DNA from: an uncultured Bacteroidales bacterium
Lineage (GTDB): Bacteria > Bacteroidota > Bacteroidia > Bacteroidales > P3
Reading direction: 5' to 3'
Assembly (NCBI GenBank): GCA_947165255.1
Contig: CAMUZR010000005.1
Coordinates: 62,001-126,000, forward strand
Length of the DNA: 64,000 nt
The notes beneath the pieces were generated by a model, which was given only the letters and a program-made list of their open reading frames with translations, had not been told where the DNA came from and searched no databases. Below, piece by piece: positions 20,804-28,752 of this stretch; position 1 is the stretch's first letter, and each line of letters begins with the position of its first letter. The translations under genes were made by a program, and so were the position numbers.

Positions 20804-21817
20804 ATGAAACGTTTTATTGTCACAGTTTTATGCTTTTGCACTATTCCTGTGTTGCTCTTGGTAGTGGTGTTCTGCATTACCGACCCATATAGAACGATCC
20901 ATAAGTTTAACCCATCCAATTCCTATGATGATTTGAGAGAATATGTCTCGACTGAATTATTTTTGAGGAATAACTCTAAACAACATTATAACGCCTTTAT
21001 TTTTGCCAACTCTAAGGCTGCTGCCATTTCTACATATCTTTGGAAAAGTTTGATAGGTGATAACGTGCGTCCATTCCTTTTTCAAGCATGGTCGGAAGAT
21101 ATTGAGGGCATTCAGCAGAAAGTAGATTTTGTTAACTATTCAGGGAATGAATTAGACTATGTGCTTATATTGATAGACCCATCTTCTTTCCCTGCTGTGC
21201 CTAATCGCAACGATTTGATTCATCTTCGTCATCCTCTCCTCTCAGGACAATCCAAAATTGGATTTGAAATAGATGTCTTTAAGAATTACATTCAAAAGCC
21301 TTCTCAGTGGGTTCGCTCCATTCTCTTATTTGTCGAAGGCGATAAAACTCCTCTAGTGTGTGACACTATTACTAATGATGTATTTGGCTACTATGCAGAT
21401 ATTTGGGATGAAGAATTGCAACAAGATAGTCTTAAGGGGTGTACGCAAATCACCCGTGAATCCTTCATTGAAGATGTTAGTCATCTAGGCGATGCTGATA
21501 TCGAGATAGGTGAACCAATAATTACTGCTTATTATGAATCTTTGCTTCGACACATCAAGGCTATTTTTGATACTCAGCAGTCGCAATATAAGATATTGAT
21601 TATGCCATCATATATATATAAGAGTAAACTATTTAATGTCAAAGATTTATCTCTCTTGAATGAGATCTTTGGTGAAAAGAATGTGTATAATTATTTTCAA
21701 AAAAATGAATACACAACTGACTATAATTATTATATAGACCCCGGCCATCCTGGACTTCTAGCCGGCTCCATGATTCTCAGAGAAATCTACAACACTTCAA
21801 ACACCACTCAACAATAA
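20804..21817 (+). CDS. Membrane-anchored protein, probable SGNH-like partner of the MBOAT acyltransferase
   Basis: This 337-residue protein has one N-terminal membrane anchor (residues ~4-26, FIVTVLCFCTIPVLLLVVVF) and an extracytoplasmic body. A short motif FANSKAA (~residue 67) stands where SGNH/GDSL-like enzymes carry their nucleophile Ser, and DPGHPG near the C-terminus resembles the catalytic DxxH block. AlgX/DltD-type partners of MBOAT proteins have this layout. The match is by arrangement, not strong sequence identity, so the assignment is tentative. It most likely acts with the MBOAT protein in acylation of a surface polymer. Confidence 0.6.
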   Translation: MKRFIVTVLCFCTIPVLLLVVVFCITDPYRTIHKFNPSNSYDDLREYVSTELFLRNNSKQHYNAFIFANSKAAAISTYLWKSLIGDNVRPFLFQAWSEDIEGIQQKVDFVNYSGNELDYVLILIDPSSFPAVPNRNDLIHLRHPLLSGQSKIGFEIDVFKNYIQKPSQWVRSILLFVEGDKTPLVCDTITNDVFGYYADIWDEELQQDSLKGCTQITRESFIEDVSHLGDADIEIGEPIITAYYESLLRHIKAIFDTQQSQYKILIMPSYIYKSKLFNVKDLSLLNEIFGEKNVYNYFQKNEYTTDYNYYIDPGHPGLLAGSMILREIYNTSNTTQQ

Positions 21818-21913
21818 CTTTATAGTCAGTGTCTGCGATTATATAATATCCAAACCTTTGCGCGATTCACATTATGGCTGTGTAATCTTTCTTACTTGGT
21901 ATTCCCGATTCAG

Positions 21914-22480
21914 CTACTCCCTTATAACTCTTAGAGCACCCCCATTCTCTATCTTTATTATCCGGCTGCTCCCAGTCTGCGGGTGGAAGAAAGTTTTATC
22001 ATTCGGCAAAGCATAATCCACACGTTCCTTAATGATTTCATCGATATCCATATAACTGCTGGGAGAAGGTCTGCCAGATAGATTGGCCGAGGTGCTCACA
22101 ATGGGCTTTTCCAGCGCCTTTAAAAGTGCCTCACAAAAATCAAATCGAGGCACCCTTACTCCCACGGATCCATCTTTTGCCGACAGGTTTTCAGCAATCT
22201 CTGTTGAGAGCATTTCTCTGGGCAGGATTATTGTTGTGGGTTTCTCACTATGTAGCAGCAACTCCCATATTTTTGAGGGTAGGGAAGAGGAAAGCATTCT
22301 TTCGTTGACCAATACCAACATTGATTTGTTAAGATCCCGTTCCTTCAAAGCATAAATCTTCTCCACCGCCTCATGGCAACAGGCATCGCAGCCTATACCC
22401 CATATTGTGTCGGTTGGATACAGTAGGGTTCCGCCCAGTTTTAATGTCTCCAAAGCCTTATCTAATAAATCGCTCCGCAT
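21914..22480 (-). CDS. L-threonylcarbamoyladenylate synthase (TsaC/Sua5/YrdC family)
   Basis: This 188-residue cytoplasmic protein has the YrdC fold signature: GGTLLYPTDTIWGIGCDA (residues ~15-33), KERDLNKSMLVLV, and VSTSANLSGRPSP (~140-152). The family makes threonylcarbamoyl-AMP from Thr, bicarbonate and ATP for t6A37 modification of tRNAs. It has only the YrdC domain, without the extra Sua5 domain. It is transcribed divergently from the POT transporter, with its own TAnnTTTG-type box at 22506-22513. Confidence 0.92.
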   Translation of the reverse strand: MRSDLLDKALETLKLGGTLLYPTDTIWGIGCDACCHEAVEKIYALKERDLNKSMLVLVNERMLSSSLPSKIWELLLHSEKPTTIILPREMLSTEIAENLSAKDGSVGVRVPRFDFCEALLKALEKPIVSTSANLSGRPSPSSYMDIDEIIKERVDYALPNDKTFFHPQTGSSRIIKIENGGALRVIRE

Positions 22481-22505
22481 TTTGTCAAATGGTTAAAAAA
22501 CAATG

Positions 22506-22513
22506 CAAAGATA
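22506..22513 (-). promoter_or_regulatory. Minus-strand promoter box (TATCTTTG) for the tsaC-like gene
   Basis: The reverse complement reads TATCTTTG, matching TAnnTTTG, 25 bp upstream of the tsaC-like ATG. A clear distal TTTG box was not found. It lies back to back with the plus-strand box at 22535. Confidence 0.5.
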
Positions 22514-22534
22514 CGATTTATTCAGAAATTTTCG

Positions 22535-22542
22535 TATCTTTG
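22535..22542 (+). promoter_or_regulatory. Promoter box (TATCTTTG) for the POT transporter
   Basis: TATCTTTG matches TAnnTTTG and lies 70 bp before the transporter ATG, leaving an A-rich leader of about 60 nt. It is divergent to the box for the tsaC-like gene, 21 bp away. Confidence 0.55.
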
Positions 22543-22611
22543 CAAGATAAAAAAATAAAAAGAGATTTAAATAAAAAAACTTAATATATTATAAACTAAA
22601 AAATTACAATT

Positions 22612-24216
22612 ATGAATGGACATCCAAAAGGTCTAATCGCTGCGGCGTTGAGCAATATGGGTGAGCGTTTTGGCTACTATATTATGAACGCTGTGCTGGT
22701 ATTGTTCCTTTGCTCCAAATTCGGCCTAGCCGAGGAGAAGGCAACATTAATTTACTCCATTTTCTACATGGGCATTTACATCCTGAGTCTTGTAGGTGGT
22801 ATTATCGCAGACCGTACTCAGAACTACAAGGGCACTATTCAGTCCGGTTTATTGGTGATGGCGTCAGGATATGTCATCCTTTCCATCCCCATCCTTGCAA
22901 CCTCCTCCAACATCGGCTGGTTGCTCCCTCTCACCTGCGTGGCTCTATTTTTAATTGCTTTCGGTAATGGCCTCTTCAAAGGTAACCTTCAAGCCATTGT
23001 CGGTCAGATGTACGACAACTTCGAGGCCGAAGCTGCAAAAGAAGGTCCCGAAGCACTCCGTGTGGCCAAGGGGAAACGCGACAGTGGTTTCCAAATTTTC
23101 TACATGTTCATTAATGTAGGCGGACTTATTGCTCCTTTTGTTGCCCCCTTGCTCCGCAGCTGGTGGCTCGGACAGAATGGTTTCGAATACAATGCCGACC
23201 TCCCCGCCCTCTGCCATGGCTTCATTGCCGAGGGTGCTGCTTTGGGCGCCGACGCAATCACCAAAATGACCGAACTCTTCGCTTCCATGAACGTGCAACT
23301 TCCCGCTGACACAGTTGCCGCTCAGGGAATTTGCCAGGACTACCTCAACGTCTTCAACACGGGTGTCCACTACTCCTTCATCGCTTCCGTCTGCGCTATG
23401 CTCATATCCCTCACCATCTTCCTCTGCACCAAGAGAAAATTCCCCACTCCTGCCAAGAAAGCCACTGTTTCCAATGTCGAGTATACTGCTGAAGAAAAGC
23501 AGGCTATGGCCAAAGAACTCAAACAACGTCTCTATGCAATGTTTGCCGTCCTTATCATCGCCGTCTTCTTCTGGTTCTCCTTCCATCAGAATGGTACTTC
23601 CATGTCTCTCTTTGCTCGTGACTTTGTCAACACCTCTGTGCTTCCTCCCGAGGTATGGCAGGCTGTCAACCCATTCTTTGTCATTGTCCTTACTTTCCCC
23701 ATCATGTGGTTCTTCGAGGGGCTTACCCGTCGTGGCAAAGCCATTTCCACTCCTAAGAAGATAGCCATTGGTATGGCCATTGCAGGCTGTGCCTATCTCT
23801 TTATGACCATCTTCTCCAAAATCAATGCTTACCCCTCAGCTACCGACTTCCGTGCACTTCCTGTCGAAGAGGCAGCTGCAATGAAGGCTGGTGCTTGGGT
23901 ACTCATTGTATACTATTTCTTTATGACCGTTGCCGAGCTGTTTATCAGCCCACTGGGTCTGAGTTTCATTTCCAAGGTCGCTCCCAAAAACCTCCTCGGT
24001 CTCTGCCAGGGCCTCTGGCTTGGTGCCACGGCCGTAGGTAATGGTTTCCTCTGGATAGGACCTCTGCTGTACAACAAATTCCCCATCTGGACTGCTTGGA
24101 TCGTCTTCATGAGCGTCTGCTTCCTCTCCATGATTGTCATGTTCTGCATGGTCAAATGGCTGGAGCGCGTCACAGGCGAAACCAATGTCCCAGTCGAAAC
24201 AGAAGAGGCTAAATAA
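22612..24216 (+). CDS. POT family proton-dependent oligopeptide transporter (peptide MFS transporter)
   Basis: This 534-residue inner-membrane protein has the POT layout with about 12-14 hydrophobic spans. N-terminal landmarks are SNMGERFGYYIMNAVLVLFL (the ExxERFxYY-type motif) and GGIIADRTQNYKG. FFWFSFHQNGTSMSLFARD in the second half and the C-terminal LSFISKVAPKNLLGLCQG also fit. The family imports di- and tripeptides with protons. It has its own promoter box and is closed by a long bidirectional terminator, so it is a single-gene unit. Substrate range cannot be read from the sequence. Confidence 0.92.
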   Translation: MNGHPKGLIAAALSNMGERFGYYIMNAVLVLFLCSKFGLAEEKATLIYSIFYMGIYILSLVGGIIADRTQNYKGTIQSGLLVMASGYVILSIPILATSSNIGWLLPLTCVALFLIAFGNGLFKGNLQAIVGQMYDNFEAEAAKEGPEALRVAKGKRDSGFQIFYMFINVGGLIAPFVAPLLRSWWLGQNGFEYNADLPALCHGFIAEGAALGADAITKMTELFASMNVQLPADTVAAQGICQDYLNVFNTGVHYSFIASVCAMLISLTIFLCTKRKFPTPAKKATVSNVEYTAEEKQAMAKELKQRLYAMFAVLIIAVFFWFSFHQNGTSMSLFARDFVNTSVLPPEVWQAVNPFFVIVLTFPIMWFFEGLTRRGKAISTPKKIAIGMAIAGCAYLFMTIFSKINAYPSATDFRALPVEEAAAMKAGAWVLIVYYFFMTVAELFISPLGLSFISKVAPKNLLGLCQGLWLGATAVGNGFLWIGPLLYNKFPIWTAWIVFMSVCFLSMIVMFCMVKWLERVTGETNVPVETEEAK

Positions 24217-24230
24217 CCATCAGCCTTATT

Positions 24231-24287
24231 CGATACCACAAAAAGAGAGCCGGCCCCTTTGGAGCCGGTTCTCTTTTTGTGGTATCG
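24231..24287. terminator. Bidirectional rho-independent terminator
   Basis: A 24-bp stem with a single wobble (CGATACCACAAAAAGAGA... and its complement) encloses a 9-nt loop. The arms contain A and T runs, so it can end transcription of both the POT gene (plus) and the MutS-related gene (minus), whose stop is only 9 bp away. Confidence 0.85.
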
Positions 24288-24295
24288 GAAAGAAA

Positions 24296-25681
24296 CTATT
24301 TTTTAGCTAAGAAGTCTCTCGCAGTGGCAATTAAGGCGTCATCGCAATCTAGCATCTCGGCAATTCGCAAAGCTTCGTGAGGCACCTCATCACTTTCATC
24401 TGGTACCAAGCTGTAGTCGATAAATAAGTTAATATTTTGAGCCGATAGTGGCATGTCCACCATGGTATCCACAAACCCCTTCACCCTTAATCGGCGACAA
24501 TTGAGACCAAGCTGGCTGTAGTGTGTAGTAATCATCGTAGTACTGTCACGGCCTTCCATCAAAGTGGCTATACTTTGCACCAAAGCCTTACCCTCAATAG
24601 GGTTAGTCGTCCTGGCGGGTTCGTCAATCAAAACCAGTAGGTGCTCCGACTTGCTGCGTTTGATTACGTCGCTCACCCGGGTGATTTCAGAAGCATAACT
24701 ACTTAGGCCGTTCATCTCATTCTGCTCGTCTCCAATGCAGAAAACCACATCGTCAACAGGTTCCAGGTGAGCCTTCACGGCTGGTACGGGGAATCCGAAT
24801 TGATACATTAATTGTGCCACTCCCACGCTCTTTAGAAGCACCGTCTTGCCTGCCATATTAGCACCCGTGACGAATGTCACACCTTGGGTCAGCTCTATGT
24901 CAATAGGCTGGTATCTCAAGTGGTGTTTTTCATTATGGTCGCGTAGCCGTGGGTTGAACAGTCCCTGCAAATAGACTTTGCTTTCCTCCTCCTCAGGACG
25001 TACTAAACCCCATTCGCGGGCCAAGTCGGCACGAGCCATTGCGAAATCGGTATAGGCCATCAACTCCAGAGCAGTAGACAATGCCTCAGCATAGGGTTGC
25101 AGCAAATCGCACAGACGGATTTGTACTTGCAGCTGAATTTCGTTTTGTGCGGCTATCAACTCGCTCATCTTCACATCGTCAGCTCCTTTCATCTGTTTGC
25201 GCAAGGGGCCTAAACGAATGTCGTAGCTGTCGTAAATATAGAAACTGGTAATACCAGTCTTATCTGGGTCTAGGAGGTCGAAGACTGGCTGAAGGTCGGG
25301 AATGGGTATCAACACGTCCAACCCCATCTCGGACAACGCCTTTCGGGCATGGCCGCTGATATAGGCCAGATTCTTAATCTCAAATAGCTCCACCTCCTCC
25401 AGCACCGTGTGTGCCGCCAGGCTCTTCAGAGTGGTGTGCAAGTCATGCAGCTGCATTAACTGGTGTCGTAGCAGCGTAATGGGCTTAATCATTGTCGGGT
25501 CGGCCCAGCGTTCTTGCAATAGGGCAACTATTTGTTGCTCTTTCCTCAATTGAGCAGGATCGGTCAGGAGGGGCTGCTCCAGCATGCGCCGTCTTCCAGC
25601 AGCCGACATAAGCTCCATACTCTCCGTCACGTACAGTAATGCAGGAACCTCCTTAGTCTTATTTTGCATTATTATACCCAT
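24296..25681 (-). CDS. MutS-related ATPase (lacks mismatch-recognition domains)
   Basis: This 461-residue protein carries only the clamp/lever-like helical part and the MutS ATPase. Walker A is GANMAGKTVLLKS (~residues 269-281), followed by NEMNGLSSYASEITRV and Walker B LLVLIDEPARTTNP (~350), then MITTHYSQLG. The N-terminal mismatch-binding and connector domains of MutS are absent, and there is no Smr nuclease domain as in MutS2. Such proteins occur beside lysine 5,6-aminomutase genes (KamB), where they are thought to help reactivation, but no aminomutase lies here. The ATG overlaps the stop of the upstream GT2 gene by one base (TAATG), indicating coupling. A role in mismatch repair should not be assumed. 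Confidence 0.8.
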   Translation of the reverse strand: MGIIMQNKTKEVPALLYVTESMELMSAAGRRRMLEQPLLTDPAQLRKEQQIVALLQERWADPTMIKPITLLRHQLMQLHDLHTTLKSLAAHTVLEEVELFEIKNLAYISGHARKALSEMGLDVLIPIPDLQPVFDLLDPDKTGITSFYIYDSYDIRLGPLRKQMKGADDVKMSELIAAQNEIQLQVQIRLCDLLQPYAEALSTALELMAYTDFAMARADLAREWGLVRPEEEESKVYLQGLFNPRLRDHNEKHHLRYQPIDIELTQGVTFVTGANMAGKTVLLKSVGVAQLMYQFGFPVPAVKAHLEPVDDVVFCIGDEQNEMNGLSSYASEITRVSDVIKRSKSEHLLVLIDEPARTTNPIEGKALVQSIATLMEGRDSTTMITTHYSQLGLNCRRLRVKGFVDTMVDMPLSAQNINLFIDYSLVPDESDEVPHEALRIAEMLDCDDALIATARDFLAKK

Positions 25682-26508
25682 TACAACCTCCCCCCTCTTT
25701 TGACTTTTCTTTTTTCCATTTTAAAAAGCATTCTTTCAATAAAATAAACAATACCATAAGCCCACTTATGCCGCCGAATCCGCTGCATCATCCTAATATC
25801 GATGCCGTATTTGTCGTAGTCGGCCAAGATTTTAGGGGGTATCTCCTCTTTAAGAGTCCGGGAGCGTTCTTCTCGTAGCAGTGCCACGTTAGACTCACTA
25901 ATACCGTTTGTGTCAAAAAGAGTCACGTCAACATCGACATAAACAAGGCTCACATTACCCCAAACAATTACTTTTAAGAACCATTTCCAGTCAGATACAA
26001 TTCTCAACCCCTCATCGTAGAGGCCATACTTTTCAAACAGTTTCCGCCTGACATAAGCAGCAGGATGATTAGGAGCACTTGAGTAAAGAGACCATAAGGT
26101 AGAGTCTTTATAAATAATTTGATCTTTTATGGTTTTATTCCCTTCCAACCGGTATAGACTGCCAATCATTATATCGGGGTGGTTGTTTCTCTCCACTTCG
26201 GCAAGCATTTTTCTAACCACATCTTGGTCTATTAAGCAATCCCCACTATTAAGAAAATGCAGATACTCGCCATGAGCCATCTTTATGCCTTTGTTCATTG
26301 CGTTGTAAATACCGTTGTCTTTTTCTGATAGCCAACGCAAATTAGGCGAATCTTCATATTGTTTGATTATGTCTACTCCACCATCAGTGCTTCCTCCGTC
26401 AACAACAATGTATTCGAATTCTTTGCAGCTCTGGGTCAAAACGCTCTTCATTGTTTTGCGAAGGCCTTCAGCATTATTCCAGTTGATAGTAATAATAGAT
26501 AGCTTCAT
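25681..26508 (-). CDS. Glycosyltransferase family 2
   Basis: The GT-A fold begins at MKLSIITINWNNAEGLRKTM, with IVVDGGSTDGG (~residue 38) and the LNSGD metal-binding DxD-like motif (~90). NHPAAYVRRKLFEKYG and VSDWKWFLKV follow. These are typical of family 2 transferases that add sugars to surface glycans. The start MKLS at 26508 is chosen because it gives the standard N-terminus; MQQNMKLS at 26520 is possible. No membrane span is seen. It lies between a truncated deacetylase-like gene and a MutS-related gene in one minus-strand unit. Donor and acceptor are unknown. Confidence 0.88.
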   Translation of the reverse strand: MKLSIITINWNNAEGLRKTMKSVLTQSCKEFEYIVVDGGSTDGGVDIIKQYEDSPNLRWLSEKDNGIYNAMNKGIKMAHGEYLHFLNSGDCLIDQDVVRKMLAEVERNNHPDIMIGSLYRLEGNKTIKDQIIYKDSTLWSLYSSAPNHPAAYVRRKLFEKYGLYDEGLRIVSDWKWFLKVIVWGNVSLVYVDVDVTLFDTNGISESNVALLREERSRTLKEEIPPKILADYDKYGIDIRMMQRIRRHKWAYGIVYFIERMLFKMEKRKVKRGGRL

Positions 26509-26528
26509 ATTCTGTTGCATAATAAATC

Positions 26529-26948
26529 TTATGAGAAGATGCCAATTGAAGAGTCTTCCTGCCACATTTCATGTGTTTTCGTGTGGTTGGGATAGCGGTG
26601 ATAGGTTTCGGTGAAAGGCTCATAGTGATACTCCTTAAAGCCAGATGCTTTTATCTTGTCAAACACAGGATTGGCCATAACCGTGTTGGTAGTCATCACC
26701 GCAGGGTGGCCGGCACTGTCCTTCACAGAGGAAAGAACTTCGCAGAGGTCGCTCAGCTCTTTACGGCTTTCCAGGCAGTCATATTTGCAGTAAGGATCCC
26801 GGTCCACCCGAATACCTTTTCGCAAAAATTCCTCATAAACAGCCCTTGAGGGCATCCGAATACTGCCCCAATCGTCTGATTCAATCACCACTAGGTGCCT
26901 TCGGGTGTGCCATCCTGGAATGTTATATAGTTCTTTTCTCGTCAGCAT
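26529..26948 (-). pseudogene. Polysaccharide deacetylase-related gene, 3'-truncated
   Basis: The 139 residues match the N-terminal third of a Bacteroidota polysaccharide deacetylase-like family: YNIPGWHTRRHLVVIESDDW, then GSIRMPS, then TNTVMANPVFDKI, YEPFTETY and EMWQE. Full members, as I recall them, run to about 390 residues and continue past this point with a PQFHGREHLN-type segment. Here the frame ends after GIFS, and the next gene's first Met is 9 bp past the stop codon. The rest of the gene is missing, so deletion or replacement is likely. The promoter box at 27005-27012 is intact, so the remnant now heads the transcript for the GT2 and MutS-related genes. Confidence 0.65.
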
Positions 26949-27004
26949 ATTACATCAAATAATCAGAGAGGAAACGAATATGCCTCCCGCCCCGATTTAG
27001 TTTG

Positions 27005-27012
27005 CAAATTTA
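27005..27012 (-). promoter_or_regulatory. Minus-strand promoter box (TAAATTTG)
   Basis: The reverse complement reads TAAATTTG, fitting TAnnTTTG, 57 bp upstream of the truncated deacetylase gene. It probably drives the minus-strand unit remnant-GT2-MutS. Confidence 0.5.
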
Positions 27013-27130
27013 CATAAAAAAACTGGATTATAATGCTGGCCGCTTAAAATATTTCGCCCCAGGGCTTCAACCGTGCTCCTTTCAGGCCTCACTATCCCCA
27101 CCGAGTCTTCGCTATTTGTTTTTGTTTTTA

Positions 27131-27201
27131 TTTGTGTTTAGTTTGTATTTCATTTGTGTTCGATAAATAAAATGCAAATTAAATACAAACTAAATGCAAA
27201 C
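27131..27201. repeat. AT-rich imperfect inverted repeat (arms ~31 nt)
   Basis: The left arm (27131-27161) and right arm (27171-27201) are reverse complements with about five mismatches. A perfect 14-bp core is TTTAGTTTGTATTT (27137-27150) against AAATACAAACTAAA (27181-27194). The motif TTTG(T/C)(G/A)TTTAG also recurs within an arm. It may be a long hairpin or a binding site for a dimeric regulator. Confidence 0.55.
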
Positions 27202-27376
27202 TAAATGGCGAAGGAAGAGTGAGGTTTCGGTGGGCGAAGATGGGCGAGGCCGTGAGGGGTTGAGAAGGTCTTGGCGGAGCAAGAAAAATCTTGGTTTTAG
27301 GTGGTGGCGGTGGTCGGCATGGGCATTGGCCGCATCGTCGAGGTGGCCATTATCCTCCGTTTGAAAAAAAAGTCGT

Positions 27377-27384
27377 ATCTTTGC
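27377..27384 (+). promoter_or_regulatory. Promoter box (TATCTTTG) for sbcDC
   Basis: TATCTTTG matches TAnnTTTG and lies 80 bp before the sbcD ATG. A TTTG at 27361 is too close to be the standard distal box. Confidence 0.5.
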
Positions 27385-27464
27385 ACAATCAATCGTTGGT
27401 TCATCTTCGCTTTGAAGTAATCATGGTTGATGAATAATAAATAGCGTAGCAACGTATTGGTTAT

Positions 27465-28733
27465 ATGAAGATTCTCCATACAAGTGACTGGCATCTCGGT
27501 CACCAATTCTATAAGTACGAGCGCGACGAGGAGTTCCAGTATGCCCTTCGACAGATTGTGGACATTGTCAGTCGAGAGAAACCTGATGCTTTTGTGCTTT
27601 CGGGCGATGTGTTTGATAGTCCCACCCCCTCCACCGTAGCACAAAGATGCTTCACGCAGGCCCTCCTGGCCGCGCGGCAGGCGTGCCCGGCGATGGCCAT
27701 CATTGTCATTGCCGGCAACCACGACGGTAAGTCTTTTCTTAACGTCAACCGAGAGTTGTGGGCCTTGGCCGATGTCCATATCGTAGGGCTCCTTAGCCGC
27801 AGCGATGTCGGTGAGGAGGAACTCGGCCGGCTGGCCTCAGATGTGGAGGTGCTAAGGCGCAAGTTCGACCTTGACTCTCAGATAGTCTGTGTTGGCGATA
27901 AGGGCATTGTGGTGGCCGTACCCCATCTTTACGATATGGCCTATCCCTATCTTTTAAATCCCGAAGCCCCAGCCGGGCAGCGTCGCAAGCAGTATTTCTG
28001 TTCACTTATGGAATATGTCGACAGCCGAAACCCGGCACGTCTTCCAGTTGTACTGATGGCCCATCTGGCAATTAGTTCTAGCGACCTCTCTTGGCATGAC
28101 TTTGGCATGGTAGGCGGGTTGGCCACCACCCCACAGAGCGATTTTGGCACCCTATACGACTACCTGGCGCTTGGCCATATTCATAAGCCCCAAAACATAG
28201 TATCAGACGGCCGCCTTGCCCGCTATGCAGGCAGTATAATCCCAATATCGTTCAGTGAGGAGTTGCCCCATTCGGTATCCATAGTAAATGTAAAGGCCGG
28301 CGCCACCACAGCCGATGATGTCGCCGAGGTGGTTATCGACCCGCTCTATTCGTTGCTCACACTCCCGGCCACCCCGCTCCCATTTGACCAGGCGTTACAG
28401 AGTCTTGATGTGGTCGAGCCCGACCGCAAGTGCTACCTTAGGCTTCATGTGGTGGTCGACGGCGAAAACCCGCTGCCGCCCGATGCGCTAGTGCAGGTTC
28501 GCAATTGTCTCAAAGGCAAGATGGCGCGCTTCTGCGAGTTTAAGATAGAGACGCCCCCTGAGTTGGCCAAGGAGGGGCAGTCGGTCATTGCCGACCCATC
28601 GCAACTTAGAGGCATGACACCTCTGCAGGTGGCCGAATATGCCAGCCCTACTCCCCTCCCAATGGATTACCGCGACATGTTTGCCCAGGTCGAGGCCATT
28701 ATGGAACAAAAGAAAGAACGAGACGGGGAATAG
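27465..28733 (+). CDS. sbcD: Nuclease SbcCD subunit D (Mre11-like)
   Basis: This 422-residue protein has the calcineurin-like phosphoesterase motifs of Mre11/SbcD in order: HTSDWHLGH (residues 4-12), LSGDVFDSP (~45), AGNHDG (~83-88), a middle His (VLMAHLAIS, ~200) and LGHIHKPQ (~233). These bind the two metal ions. With SbcC it cleaves hairpins and DNA ends during replication repair. A capping domain follows the catalytic part. sbcC begins 19 bp after its stop. Confidence 0.95.
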   Translation: MKILHTSDWHLGHQFYKYERDEEFQYALRQIVDIVSREKPDAFVLSGDVFDSPTPSTVAQRCFTQALLAARQACPAMAIIVIAGNHDGKSFLNVNRELWALADVHIVGLLSRSDVGEEELGRLASDVEVLRRKFDLDSQIVCVGDKGIVVAVPHLYDMAYPYLLNPEAPAGQRRKQYFCSLMEYVDSRNPARLPVVLMAHLAISSSDLSWHDFGMVGGLATTPQSDFGTLYDYLALGHIHKPQNIVSDGRLARYAGSIIPISFSEELPHSVSIVNVKAGATTADDVAEVVIDPLYSLLTLPATPLPFDQALQSLDVVEPDRKCYLRLHVVVDGENPLPPDALVQVRNCLKGKMARFCEFKIETPPELAKEGQSVIADPSQLRGMTPLQVAEYASPTPLPMDYRDMFAQVEAIMEQKKERDGE

Positions 28734-28752
28734 TCTAATACCATTTTGCTTT

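Larger units (their letters stand above)
26949..27464. other. Divergent intergenic region upstream of sbcD
   Basis: This 516-bp region separates the minus-strand deacetylase remnant from sbcD. It contains promoter boxes for both directions (27005-27012 minus, 27377-27384 plus), an AT-rich imperfect inverted repeat (27131-27201) and a short GC-rich stretch at ~27230-27350. No gene is supported here. Confidence 0.5.
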
